The translations under genes and the position numbers were made by a program. Shown piece by piece: positions 32,081 to 41,741 of a DNA stretch of 64,000 bases; positions within the stretch are counted from its first letter, which is position 1, and every line of letters starts with the position of its first letter. The notes beneath the pieces are model-generated. The model did not search any database, was not told the DNA's origin, and was given only the letters and a program-made list of their open reading frames with translations. The DNA comes from Rhodococcoides corynebacterioides NBRC 14404 (lineage in GTDB: Bacteria; Actinomycetota; Actinomycetes; Mycobacteriales; Mycobacteriaceae): NCBI RefSeq assembly GCF_001894765.1, contig NZ_BCWV01000006.1:1-64000 (forward strand), written 5' to 3'.

Positions 32081-32976
32081 GCAGCACCGCAGCCGATCCG
32101 TCCGGATCGGCCGACCCTCGGGCCGAGCCGTCCGACGACGGACGGGTCGCGGGTTTCGACGCGGGTCGAACGCTGTCGGTCCGCACGGAGCTGACCCGCC
32201 AGTTCACCCGCCGCCGGACCCAGGTGGCCCTGGGATTCCTGGCTCTGCTGCCGGTGATCCTGGCCGTGGCGTTCGCGGTCGGCGGGTCGGAGTCCGACAG
32301 TGCCAGCGGCAGCCTGATCGAGCTGGGCACGCGGAGCGGCGTGAACTTCACCGTGTTCGCGCTGTTCGTCTCGGTGGGGTTCCTGCTGATCGTCGTGGTC
32401 GCCTTGTTCTTCGGCGACGCGGTGGCCAGCGAAGCATCGTGGTCGTCGCTGCGCTACCTGCTGGCCGTGCCCATCGCGCGTGGACGTCTGTTGCGACAGA
32501 AGGCGATCGTGTCCGCGATTCTCTCCGTCGCTGCGCTGGCCACGCTGGTCGGCGTGTCGCTCGTGCTCGGCAGCGCGCTCTACGGGTTCGGCGCGTTGGT
32601 CTCCCCGTTCGGGGACTCGCTGGCGTTCGGGACCTCTCTGGGGCGGCTCGCGATCGGCGTGGTGTTCATCGCGATCAACCTGACCTGGGTGGCCGGCCTC
32701 GCGATGGCTCTGTCCGTCTCGACCGACGCTCCGCTCGGCGCGGTGGGCGGCACCGTCATGGTGTCGATCGTGGCGCAGATCCTGGACCAGATCACCGCCC
32801 TGGGCTCGCTGCGGAACGCCCTGCCGGGGCACTACTCGACCTCGTGGACGAGCGTGCTCTCCCCCACACTGTCGTGGAACGACCTACTCGACGGCGCGTT
32901 CTCCTCCCTGGCCTACGCCACGCTCTTCGGCATCGTCGCGTGGCGGCGCTTCGCCACCAAGGACATCACCAGCTGA
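32077..32976 (+). CDS. ABC-2-type permease partner of the hydrolase-ABC fusion
   Basis: 299-residue integral membrane protein. A disordered ~35-residue N-terminus leads into about six hydrophobic segments (QVALGFLALLPVILAVAFAV; FTVFALFVSVGFLLIVVVAL; AILSVAALATLVGVSLVLG; LAIGVVFIAINLTWVAGLAM; GGTVMVSIVAQIL; and one near the C-terminus). An SSLRYLLAVPIARGRLLRQK cytoplasmic loop, typical of ABC-2 permeases, would contact the ATPase. GTG at 32077 overlaps the upstream stop, so the pair is translationally coupled. Substrate unknown. Confidence 0.85.
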   Translation: MSSTAADPSGSADPRAEPSDDGRVAGFDAGRTLSVRTELTRQFTRRRTQVALGFLALLPVILAVAFAVGGSESDSASGSLIELGTRSGVNFTVFALFVSVGFLLIVVVALFFGDAVASEASWSSLRYLLAVPIARGRLLRQKAIVSAILSVAALATLVGVSLVLGSALYGFGALVSPFGDSLAFGTSLGRLAIGVVFIAINLTWVAGLAMALSVSTDAPLGAVGGTVMVSIVAQILDQITALGSLRNALPGHYSTSWTSVLSPTLSWNDLLDGAFSSLAYATLFGIVAWRRFATKDITS

Positions 32977-32985
32977 GCCGGCCGT

Positions 32986-33002
32986 CGCCGGACCGTCGTA
33001 CG

Positions 33003-33018
<16 letters not shown>
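32986..33018. terminator. Bidirectional stem-loop between permease gene and uvrB
   Basis: CGCCGGAC (32986-32993) pairs with GTCCGGCG (33011-33018). Inside, GTCGT pairs with ACGAC around a 5-base loop, with one mismatch between the two stems. It sits between the convergent 3' ends and overlaps the last codons of uvrB. Confidence 0.55.
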
Positions 33019-35165
<2,147 letters not shown>

Positions 35166-35171
35166 GACACC

Positions 35172-35177
35172 AGAGTA
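35172..35177 (-). promoter_or_regulatory. -10 element of uvrB
   Basis: TACTCT on the minus strand ends 6 bases before the uvrB ATG, consistent with a leaderless transcript. A 12-bp palindrome GACACCGGTGTC lies further upstream (35222-35233) in the divergent uvrB/ligase promoter region; its role is unknown. Confidence 0.45.
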
Positions 35178-35257
35178 GGCCCGACCACCGACAGGAACCG
35201 GGCCCGGAACCGACCGGAGCGGACACCGGTGTCGGTCCCCGAGTCCAGAATGGCCTC

Positions 35258-36781
35258 ATGGACCTCGCGCGCATCGTCGACACCTCGGCCACCGTCGCCG
35301 CCACGCGTTCACGCAAGGCGAAAGTCGCCGCCCTCGCCGACCTGATCCGCGAGTGCGCCGCGGACGAGGTGGGACTGGTGGTGCGCTACGCCTCGGGAAT
35401 GCTGCGCCAACGGCGGACCGGTCTCGGCTGGCGGGGCCTCGCCCGACTGCCCCGTCCTGCGGAGGCCTCGACGTTGTCCGTCTCGGAGGTCGACGGCGTG
35501 TTCGAGCGCCTGTCCGAGCTCTCGGGACCGGGATCGCAGCGAGCGCGAGCGGAGGAGACGGAACGGCTCTTCGGCCGTGCGACCGCGGCCGAGCAGACCT
35601 GGCTGCGCGGATTGGTCACCGGTGAGCTGCGGCAAGGCGCCCTGGACGCGCTCGTGCAGGAGGCAGTGGCCGCGGCGACGGCTCTTCCCCTGGCCGCGGT
35701 GCGGCGCGCCGCGATGCTGTCCGGTTCCACACCCACCGCCGCGGAGGCCGCGGTGTCCGGCGGCGAGGACGCCCTCGCGTCGATCGGCCTCGCCGTGGGG
35801 CGACCCGTCTCGCCGATGCTCGCCTCCAGCGCCCCCACCGTGACCGACGGGGTCGCCAAGGCGGCCGGGTCCGCGGGCGGGCCGGTGGCCCTCGACACCA
35901 AGCTCGACGGGATCCGCATCCAGGTGCACCGCACCGGCCACGAGGTGTCCGTCGCGACGCGCAGTCTCGACGACATCACCGACCGGCTCCCCGAGGTGGT
36001 GGAGTACGTCCGCTCGTTGTCGGTGAGCTCGGTGGTGCTCGACGGTGAGGCACTCGCGCTGGGCGACGACGGCCGACCCCGCCCGTTCCAGGACACCGCC
36101 TCGCGCACCGCGCAGGCCACCGGGGTGGCGGTGACGCCGTACTTCTTCGACGTCCTGCACGTCGACGGCGACGATCTCCTGGACCGTCCGTGGGCCGACC
36201 GGATCGCCGTGCTCGACCGTCTCGTCGACGCCGAGCATCGTGTCCCGCGCCTCACCACGGCCGACGCCGCCGAGGCGGAACGGTTCGCCGCCTCGGCCGT
36301 CGCCGCGGGTCACGAGGGTGTGGTGATCAAGAACCCCGCGGCGCCGTACGAGGCCGGTCGACGCGGGGCGGCGTGGGTCAAGGTCAAACCCGTCTTCACC
36401 GTCGACCTCGTGGTGCTCGCCGTCGAGTGGGGGTCGGGGCGCCGCACGGGCCTGCTGTCCAATCTCCACCTCGGCGCCGTCGATCCTGCCGGCGGCTTCG
36501 TGATGCTCGGCAAGACGTTCAAGGGCATGACGGACGAGATGCTGGCGTGGCAGACCGAGCGCTTCCTGGCCCTCGAAACGCACCGATCCGGGCACGTCGT
36601 GCACGTGCACCCCGTCCAGGTGGTCGAGATCGCCATCGACGGCCTGCAACGCTCCACCCGCTACCCCGGCGGGATCGCGCTGCGCTTCGCCCGCGTGGTG
36701 CGCTACCGCGACGACAAGACCGCCGAGCAGGCCGACACGGTGGAGAGTGTGAAGGCGCTCTTCGGTCCACCACCCTCGTGA
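35258..36781 (+). CDS. ligB: ATP-dependent DNA ligase (LigB type)
   Basis: 507 residues. An N-terminal alpha-helical DNA-binding domain (~1-175) precedes the nucleotidyltransferase domain: motif I TKLDGIR with the AMP-accepting lysine (~213), motif III YFFDVLHVDG, motif IV HEGVVIKNP and motif V AAWVKVKP. A C-terminal OB fold follows. The length and domain order match mycobacterial LigB (Rv3062), an accessory ligase beside NAD-dependent LigA. ATG at 35258 has no strong ribosome binding site. In M. tuberculosis ligB lies elsewhere, so this location is a lineage difference. Confidence 0.9.
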   Translation: MDLARIVDTSATVAATRSRKAKVAALADLIRECAADEVGLVVRYASGMLRQRRTGLGWRGLARLPRPAEASTLSVSEVDGVFERLSELSGPGSQRARAEETERLFGRATAAEQTWLRGLVTGELRQGALDALVQEAVAAATALPLAAVRRAAMLSGSTPTAAEAAVSGGEDALASIGLAVGRPVSPMLASSAPTVTDGVAKAAGSAGGPVALDTKLDGIRIQVHRTGHEVSVATRSLDDITDRLPEVVEYVRSLSVSSVVLDGEALALGDDGRPRPFQDTASRTAQATGVAVTPYFFDVLHVDGDDLLDRPWADRIAVLDRLVDAEHRVPRLTTADAAEAERFAASAVAAGHEGVVIKNPAAPYEAGRRGAAWVKVKPVFTVDLVVLAVEWGSGRRTGLLSNLHLGAVDPAGGFVMLGKTFKGMTDEMLAWQTERFLALETHRSGHVVHVHPVQVVEIAIDGLQRSTRYPGGIALRFARVVRYRDDKTAEQADTVESVKALFGPPPS

Positions 36782-36794
36782 GTCGCCGCGCCGG

Positions 36795-36800
36795 TACGGT
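36795..36800 (+). promoter_or_regulatory. -10 element before the DUF402 gene
   Basis: TACGGT ends 6 bases before the ATG at 36807, in the 25-base gap after the ligase stop. This would let the DUF402 gene be transcribed as a leaderless mRNA independently of ligB. Confidence 0.4.
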
Positions 36801-36806
36801 CCACGC

Positions 36807-37328
36807 ATGACGTCCGCGAAGCAGGTGCACGTGCATCCGCCCAAGGTCGAAGTGTTCGACACGCTCGCGCGCACCAACACCGATCCCAAGGGGTTCGTCC
36901 GTCCCGTCGACGTGTACGAGGCGCATCCGTGGGGGCTGTACATGGCCCGCCCCGCCGATCATCGACAGTTCCACTACGTCGAGTCGTGGCTCCTGCCCGA
37001 CCTCGGTCTGCGCGCGACCGTCTTCCACTTCGTCCCCGAGCACCGGCGCGATCAGGACCGCTACGTCGACGTCGGTGAGTACGTCGTCGACGGCTCGGTG
37101 TGGCGCTCGACCGACCACTATCTGGACATCGTCGTCCGCACCGGTCGCGGACAGGACCTGCTCGACGTCGACGAATTGTTCGGCGCGGTGCGCGCCGGTC
37201 TGCTGCCCGACGACGTGGCCGAAGCGGCCGTGGCCCGCGCCGCGGACGCACTCGACGGGATCGCCGCGGCCGGACACGATCTCGACGCCTGGCTCAGTGG
37301 CCGGGGTATGCCCGTCACCTGGCGCTGA
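36807..37328 (+). CDS. DUF402 domain protein
   Basis: 173 residues, cytoplasmic. The beta-barrel DUF402 pattern is visible in the HPWGLYMARP segment, the WLLPDLGLRATVFHFVPEHR strand block and YVDVGEYVVDGSVWRSTDHYLDIVV, followed by a helical C-terminus. Family members include nucleoside di/triphosphatases and FomD-like hydrolases, so phosphoester hydrolysis is a reasonable guess. The location between uvrB and coaE matches Rv1632c. It is convergent with coaE with a 3-base gap. Confidence 0.75.
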   Translation: MTSAKQVHVHPPKVEVFDTLARTNTDPKGFVRPVDVYEAHPWGLYMARPADHRQFHYVESWLLPDLGLRATVFHFVPEHRRDQDRYVDVGEYVVDGSVWRSTDHYLDIVVRTGRGQDLLDVDELFGAVRAGLLPDDVAEAAVARAADALDGIAAAGHDLDAWLSGRGMPVTWR

Positions 37329-37331
37329 CGG

Positions 37332-38549
37332 TCACTCCGGCTGCCAGCCGGTGGACTCGGCCCAGTCCAGGACGCGGGGGTAGATGCCCTCGAAGTACGG
37401 CCCCTTCGCGGCCGCGTACGCCGCGACGGCCTCGGCCGGGTCACTCGTCCCGTCCACCTCGCGCGCGGCCCGTTCCTTCACCGCGAGGTACTCCGCGCGG
37501 GCCTCGGGATCGGCCCGCAACCGGTCTCGGAACATGAGGGAGAAGCGTTGTCCGGGCCAGCCGTCGACCCGCAGGTGGACGAAGGCCGGTCGTCCGGGGT
37601 CGGCACTGCCGTGCATCCGCTTCTCCCACAGGGCGGAGTCGGCTTCACCGGGCACCGAAGACGGGTGCGGATCGTCCGTGGTGGCCCGCTCCAGGACGGG
37701 AAAGGCCGCGCCGATCAACGGGTCTCGCAGCGCGTCGGCGTCCGCGAACGAGCGGACCGTGATCTGGACGTCGAGCACGTCCTTGGCCGGGAAGTCGGGA
37801 ACGGACGTCGACCCGACGTGATCGATCCGCACGGCGCGTTCACCGCACGCGGCGCGAAGTCGGCCGATCAACCGTTCCGCCTGTGCGCCCCAGGTCGGGT
37901 CTGCTGCCGCGATCGCGACCGGCCGACGAGCGACGACTCCGTCACGGACGTTCCGCTCGAACGGCACCAAGCGCGAGCCCCACAGCGTCCGAACGGCATC
38001 GACCAGATCGGCCGCGGTACCGGAATTGTCCAACCACACGTCGGCGACGGCACGGCGCTGATCGTCGGTGGCCTGCGACCGGATGCGCGAGCGCGCGTCG
38101 GCCTCGTCCACCCCGCGCGAGGAGACCAGCCGGCGGATGCGCTCCTCCTCGTCGAGGTGCACGACGATCACGAGTGGGAACCAGGGCGCCGCTCCCGTTT
38201 CGACCAACAGCGGAATGTCCTCGACGACGATCGCGTCGGGCGCGGCCTCCGCCAGCAACTCGGCTCGTCGCGCGCCGACGAGGGGGTGCACGATGCCGTT
38301 CAGCGCGAGCCGCGACTCGTCGTCGGCGAAGGCGATGGCGCCCAACGCCGGTCGGTTCAGCGAGCCGTCGTCGGCCAGGATGCGATCACCGAATCGTTCG
38401 GTCAGCGCGGCCAGTCCCGGGGTGCCCGGTTCGACCACCTCACGCGCGATCGCGTCGGCGTCGATCACGACGGCACCGAGGTCGGCGAGTGCTCGCGCGG
38501 CGGTGGATTTGCCCGCGCCCATTCCTCCGGTCAATCCGATTCTGATCAC
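37332..38549 (-). CDS. coaE: Dephospho-CoA kinase fused to a GrpB/UPF0157 domain
   Basis: 405 residues, twice the size of a plain CoaE. Residues 1-~200 form the kinase that completes CoA synthesis, with P-loop GLTGGMGAGKS at 5-15, DADAIAREVV, and a lid arginine region RIRRLVSSRG. Residues ~215-400 are a GrpB-type nucleotidyltransferase-fold domain (DHVGSTSVPDFPAKDVLDVQ). The same fusion is found in mycobacterial CoaE, where the extra domain is reported to aid folding or stability. GTG at 38549; an in-frame ATG further upstream is less likely. Confidence 0.93.
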   Translation of the reverse strand: MIRIGLTGGMGAGKSTAARALADLGAVVIDADAIAREVVEPGTPGLAALTERFGDRILADDGSLNRPALGAIAFADDESRLALNGIVHPLVGARRAELLAEAAPDAIVVEDIPLLVETGAAPWFPLVIVVHLDEEERIRRLVSSRGVDEADARSRIRSQATDDQRRAVADVWLDNSGTAADLVDAVRTLWGSRLVPFERNVRDGVVARRPVAIAAADPTWGAQAERLIGRLRAACGERAVRIDHVGSTSVPDFPAKDVLDVQITVRSFADADALRDPLIGAAFPVLERATTDDPHPSSVPGEADSALWEKRMHGSADPGRPAFVHLRVDGWPGQRFSLMFRDRLRADPEARAEYLAVKERAAREVDGTSDPAEAVAAYAAAKGPYFEGIYPRVLDWAESTGWQPE

Positions 38550-38746
38550 GGGGTCCAGTGTGGCCGAGCCCTCGGTCGGACGCACCGGACACGCCGCGAA
38601 TCACCGTCGTCAATACCGGGCGTTTCCCGACCTGTCGGTTATCTTCGAGGCGCACGACCGGTCTCGGCGCTTGCTTCGCGCGACGAGCCGGACCAGGCCG
38701 ACACCGGCCGAGACGACGACACGACGCGACAGGCGGGGACACGGGC

Positions 38747-38971
38747 ATGAACACGATCGCAGGCGATAGGCGGGGGCAGCCGGGGCGGCATCGTCTGGGC
38801 ATGCCGGACGGCGTCCACTGCATTCTCATTCCCGAGGTCGCCGACGCCCTCGCCGAGCACCGTCGCAACTGGTTCACGTCCCTGCTCAGCCCGGCGCGCC
38901 ACAGCTTCGCGTCGATGCGCAAGCGCGGCAGCGCCCTCGGCACCGGATGGAGCCCCGCCACCGCCGGCTGA
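38747..38971 (+). CDS. Small hypothetical protein
   Basis: 74 residues, no family recognised. The middle (GVHCILIPEVADALAEHRRNWF) looks like a short amphipathic helix; the C-terminus is basic. It is supported by G/C-rich third positions over most of its length, a purine-rich GGCGGGGAC before the ATG, and a terminator-like stem-loop just after the stop. It is divergent from coaE and convergent with rpsA. It may be expressed only in this genus. The main doubt is its size. Confidence 0.5.
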   Translation: MNTIAGDRRGQPGRHRLGMPDGVHCILIPEVADALAEHRRNWFTSLLSPARHSFASMRKRGSALGTGWSPATAG

Positions 38972-38988
38972 TCCCCCACCCGTCGTCA

Positions 38989-39021
38989 CGACCCGGTCCT
39001 TCACCGAAGAGCCGGGTCGTT
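38989..39021 (+). terminator. Terminator after the small hypothetical gene
   Basis: CGACCCGG (38989-38996) pairs with CCGGGTCG (39012-39019). CTTC/GAAG continue the stem inward and TT follows. It lies 18 bases after the stop at 38971, which strengthens the case for that small gene. Confidence 0.55.
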
Positions 39022-39065
39022 CGCGTTCGGCCGGCTCGTCCGCCACAAAGCCCCCCGGACACGGG

Positions 39066-39100
39066 CCAGGCCCCGAACCGCAGTGCGGTTCGGGGCCTGG
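39066..39100 (-). terminator. Long perfect stem-loop after rpsA
   Basis: CCAGGCCCCGAACCG (39066-39080) and its exact complement (39086-39100) flank a 5-base loop. Fifteen perfect base pairs, 44 bases past the rpsA stop. There is no U-tract, as is common for actinobacterial terminators. Confidence 0.65.
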
Positions 39101-39143
39101 TCGTGGTGACTACCGGCGAATCACGATCCGCCGGGTCGGCGAA

Positions 39144-40616
39144 TCATGCTCCGCCGGACAGCTTCTCGCGAAGAGCGGCGAGCTGCGCATCGCTGGCGAG
39201 CGAGCCGCCGGTGGACTCCGACGCGGCTGCGGCGGGCGCACCCTGCGTGGATCCGGTCTCCGAGGAGTAGCCGGCGGCAGCGTTGGCTGCCTCCTGCGCC
39301 TCGTCGGCGGCGGTCTTCTCCATCTGAGCGGTGTGCATCTTGTGGCGACGCTCGGCCTCGGCGTACCGGCCTTCCCACTCCTCACGCTGCTTGTCGTATC
39401 CCTCGAGCCACTCGTTGGTCTCGGGATCGAAGCCCTCGGGGAAGACGTAGTTGCCCTGCTCGTCGTACGAGTCGGCCATGCCGTACTTGGACGGATCGAA
39501 CTCGGCGCTGTAGTCCTCGTTGGCCTGCTTCAGCGACAGCGAGATGCGGCGACGCTCGAGGTCGATGTCGATGACCTTGACCAGCGCGTCGTCGCCGACG
39601 GTGACGACCTGGTCCGGGACCTCCACGTGGCGCTCGGCCAGCTCGGAGATGTGCACCAGGCCCTCGATGCCCTCTTCGACGCGGACGAAGGCGCCGAACG
39701 GAACGAGCTTGGTGACCTTGCCCGGCACGATCTGACCGATCGCGTGGGTGCGGGCGAACTGACGCCACGGGTCTTCCTGCGTCGCCTTGAGCGAGAGGGA
39801 GACACGCTCGCGGTCGAGATCGACGTCGAGAACCTCGACGGTGACCTCGGTGCCGACCTCGACGACCTCGGACGGGTGGTCGATGTGCTTCCAGGACAGC
39901 TCCGAGACGTGGACCAGACCGTCGACGCCGCCGAGATCGACGAACGCACCGAAGTTGACGATCGAGGACACGACGCCCTTGCGGACCTGGCCCTTCTGCA
40001 GCTGGTGCAGGAACTCGCTGCGGACCTCGGACTGGGTCTGCTCGAGCCAGGCACGACGCGACAGGACCACGTTGTTGCGGTTCTTGTCGAGCTCGATGAT
40101 CTTGGCCTCGATCTCCTTGCCGACGTACGGCTGCAGATCGCGGACACGACGCATCTCGACGAGCGATGCGGGGAGGAAGCCGCGGAGGCCGATGTCGAGG
40201 ATGAGGCCACCCTTGACGACCTCGATGACGGTGCCCTTGACGGCCTCGTCCTTCTCCTTGAGCTCCTCGATGGTGCCCCAGGCACGCTCGTACTGAGCGC
40301 GCTTCTTCGACAGGATCAGTCGACCCTCCTTGTCCTCCTTGGTGAGGACGAGAGCTTCGACCTCATCGCCCACGGAGACGACCTCGTTGGGGTCGACGTC
40401 GTGCTTGATGGAGAGCTCGCGGGAGGGGATGACGCCTTCGGTCTTGTAACCGATGTCGAGCAGGACCTCGTCGCGATCGACCTTGACGATGGTGCCCTCG
40501 ACGATGTCGCCATCGTTGAAGTACTTGATCGTCGCGTCGATGGCGGCGAGGAAATCCTCGGCGGAGCCGATGTCGTTGACGGCTACCTGCGGCGAGGTGA
40601 CGGTGGATGAGGCCAT
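39144..40616 (-). CDS. rpsA: 30S ribosomal protein S1
   Basis: 490 residues with four S1 RNA-binding domains at ~35-105, ~125-190, ~205-275 and ~292-360. Repeated signatures include GDIVEGTIVKVDRDEVLLDIG, VNFGAFVDLGGVDGLVHVSELSW and VPFGAFVRVEEGIEGLVHISELAE. The ~100-residue C-terminus is acidic, alanine-rich and degenerate, as in mycobacterial RpsA. S1 helps 30S bind mRNA and contacts tmRNA. ATG at 40616. Gene order coaE-rpsA-polA is conserved with mycobacteria. Confidence 0.98.
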   Translation of the reverse strand: MASSTVTSPQVAVNDIGSAEDFLAAIDATIKYFNDGDIVEGTIVKVDRDEVLLDIGYKTEGVIPSRELSIKHDVDPNEVVSVGDEVEALVLTKEDKEGRLILSKKRAQYERAWGTIEELKEKDEAVKGTVIEVVKGGLILDIGLRGFLPASLVEMRRVRDLQPYVGKEIEAKIIELDKNRNNVVLSRRAWLEQTQSEVRSEFLHQLQKGQVRKGVVSSIVNFGAFVDLGGVDGLVHVSELSWKHIDHPSEVVEVGTEVTVEVLDVDLDRERVSLSLKATQEDPWRQFARTHAIGQIVPGKVTKLVPFGAFVRVEEGIEGLVHISELAERHVEVPDQVVTVGDDALVKVIDIDLERRRISLSLKQANEDYSAEFDPSKYGMADSYDEQGNYVFPEGFDPETNEWLEGYDKQREEWEGRYAEAERRHKMHTAQMEKTAADEAQEAANAAAGYSSETGSTQGAPAAAASESTGGSLASDAQLAALREKLSGGA

Positions 40617-40837
40617 GTGGTGAGGTGCTCCGGACGGGTTGGTGTCGGTGGATGGACGTTCGGTCGGACAGACCCTCGTTTGCCGGGACACGTGGCGACC
40701 GCTGCCGTAGATTCGGTAGCGAACCGGTGCTCGGATCCGAGAGTCGCGATCGCCCGGCCCCTCGCACGTGACGTGCGGAGGGCAGACATTCGCGTTCCGA
40801 AGACTACTCGGTGCCGCACACGCCCGGCAAACCCGGT

Positions 40838-40843
40838 TACCGT
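40838..40843 (+). promoter_or_regulatory. -10 element of the methyltransferase gene
   Basis: TACCGT ends 7 bases before GTG at 40851, pointing to a leaderless mRNA. It favours that start over the in-frame GTG at 40842, which lies inside the -10 element. Confidence 0.45.
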
Positions 40844-40850
40844 GTCCCGC

Positions 40851-41738
40851 GTGGCCGCCGACTCCCCCGCTCCGTCGCCCCCCGCCCCGGACCGGCCCGT
40901 CCCATCCTCACCCGGCCGACGGCGCGTCGATTCCGCCTCCAGCGAGCGCGCCTCTCGGTCCTGGTGGGACGTCGACGCCGCCGACTATCACCGGACGCAC
41001 GGCGCATTCCTGGGGGTCGACAGCCCGACGGGCGAGTTCGTGTGGTGCCCGGAGGGTCTGCACGAAGGCGACGTCCACCTGCTCGGGGACGTCCACGATC
41101 GAGACGTGCTCGAAATCGGGTGCGGCTCCGCCCCCTGCTCCCGATGGTTGGCCCACCGGGGAGCGCGCGCGGTCGGACTCGACATCTCGGCCGGCATGCT
41201 CGCTCACGGCGCCGCGGCGATCGACCGCGCTCGGGCGAGCGAGCCCGACTCCCCCGTGCCCGCCCTGCTCCAGGCGTCGGCGGAGGCGCTCCCGTTCGCG
41301 GACGCGTCGTTCGACGTCGTGTGCTCCGCGTTCGGGGCCGTGCCCTTCGTGGCGGACTCCGCTCGGGTCATGCGTGAAGCCGCCCGCGTCCTGCGGCCCG
41401 GTGGTCGATGGGTGTTCTCCGTCAACCACCCGATGCGCTGGATCTTCCCCGACGATCCCGGCCCCGACGGACTCACCGCCACGATTCCGTACTTCGATCG
41501 GACTCCGTACGCCGAGTTCGATCCGGACGGCACCGCGACGTACGTCGAGCACCACCGCACGGTCGGCGACCGGGTCCGCGAGATCGTCGCCGCGGGGCTG
41601 ACCCTGGTCGACATCGTGGAGCCGGACTGGCCGGAGTGGCTGGACCGCGAGTGGGGTCAGTGGTCCCCGCTGCGGGGACGCGTGTTCCCCGGGACCGCGA
41701 TCTTCTGTTGCGCGAAGCCCGATTCGGCGGCCGAGTGA
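40851..41738 (+). CDS. Class I SAM-dependent methyltransferase
   Basis: 295 residues. A disordered Pro/Ser-rich N-terminus (~1-30) precedes a Rossmann methyltransferase core. Motif I is VLEIGCGSAPCSRWLA (~90-105), an acidic motif II is VGLDIS, motif post-II is ALPFADASFDVVCSAFGAVPF, and VLRPGGRW is motif III. The C-terminal segment (DWPEWLDREWGQWSPLRG) is shared with uncharacterised actinobacterial methyltransferases near rpsA. Substrate unknown. The start follows the -10 element at 40838. The 234 bases between it and rpsA hold no gene. Confidence 0.85.
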   Translation: MAADSPAPSPPAPDRPVPSSPGRRRVDSASSERASRSWWDVDAADYHRTHGAFLGVDSPTGEFVWCPEGLHEGDVHLLGDVHDRDVLEIGCGSAPCSRWLAHRGARAVGLDISAGMLAHGAAAIDRARASEPDSPVPALLQASAEALPFADASFDVVCSAFGAVPFVADSARVMREAARVLRPGGRWVFSVNHPMRWIFPDDPGPDGLTATIPYFDRTPYAEFDPDGTATYVEHHRTVGDRVREIVAAGLTLVDIVEPDWPEWLDREWGQWSPLRGRVFPGTAIFCCAKPDSAAE

Positions 41739-41741
41739 CGG

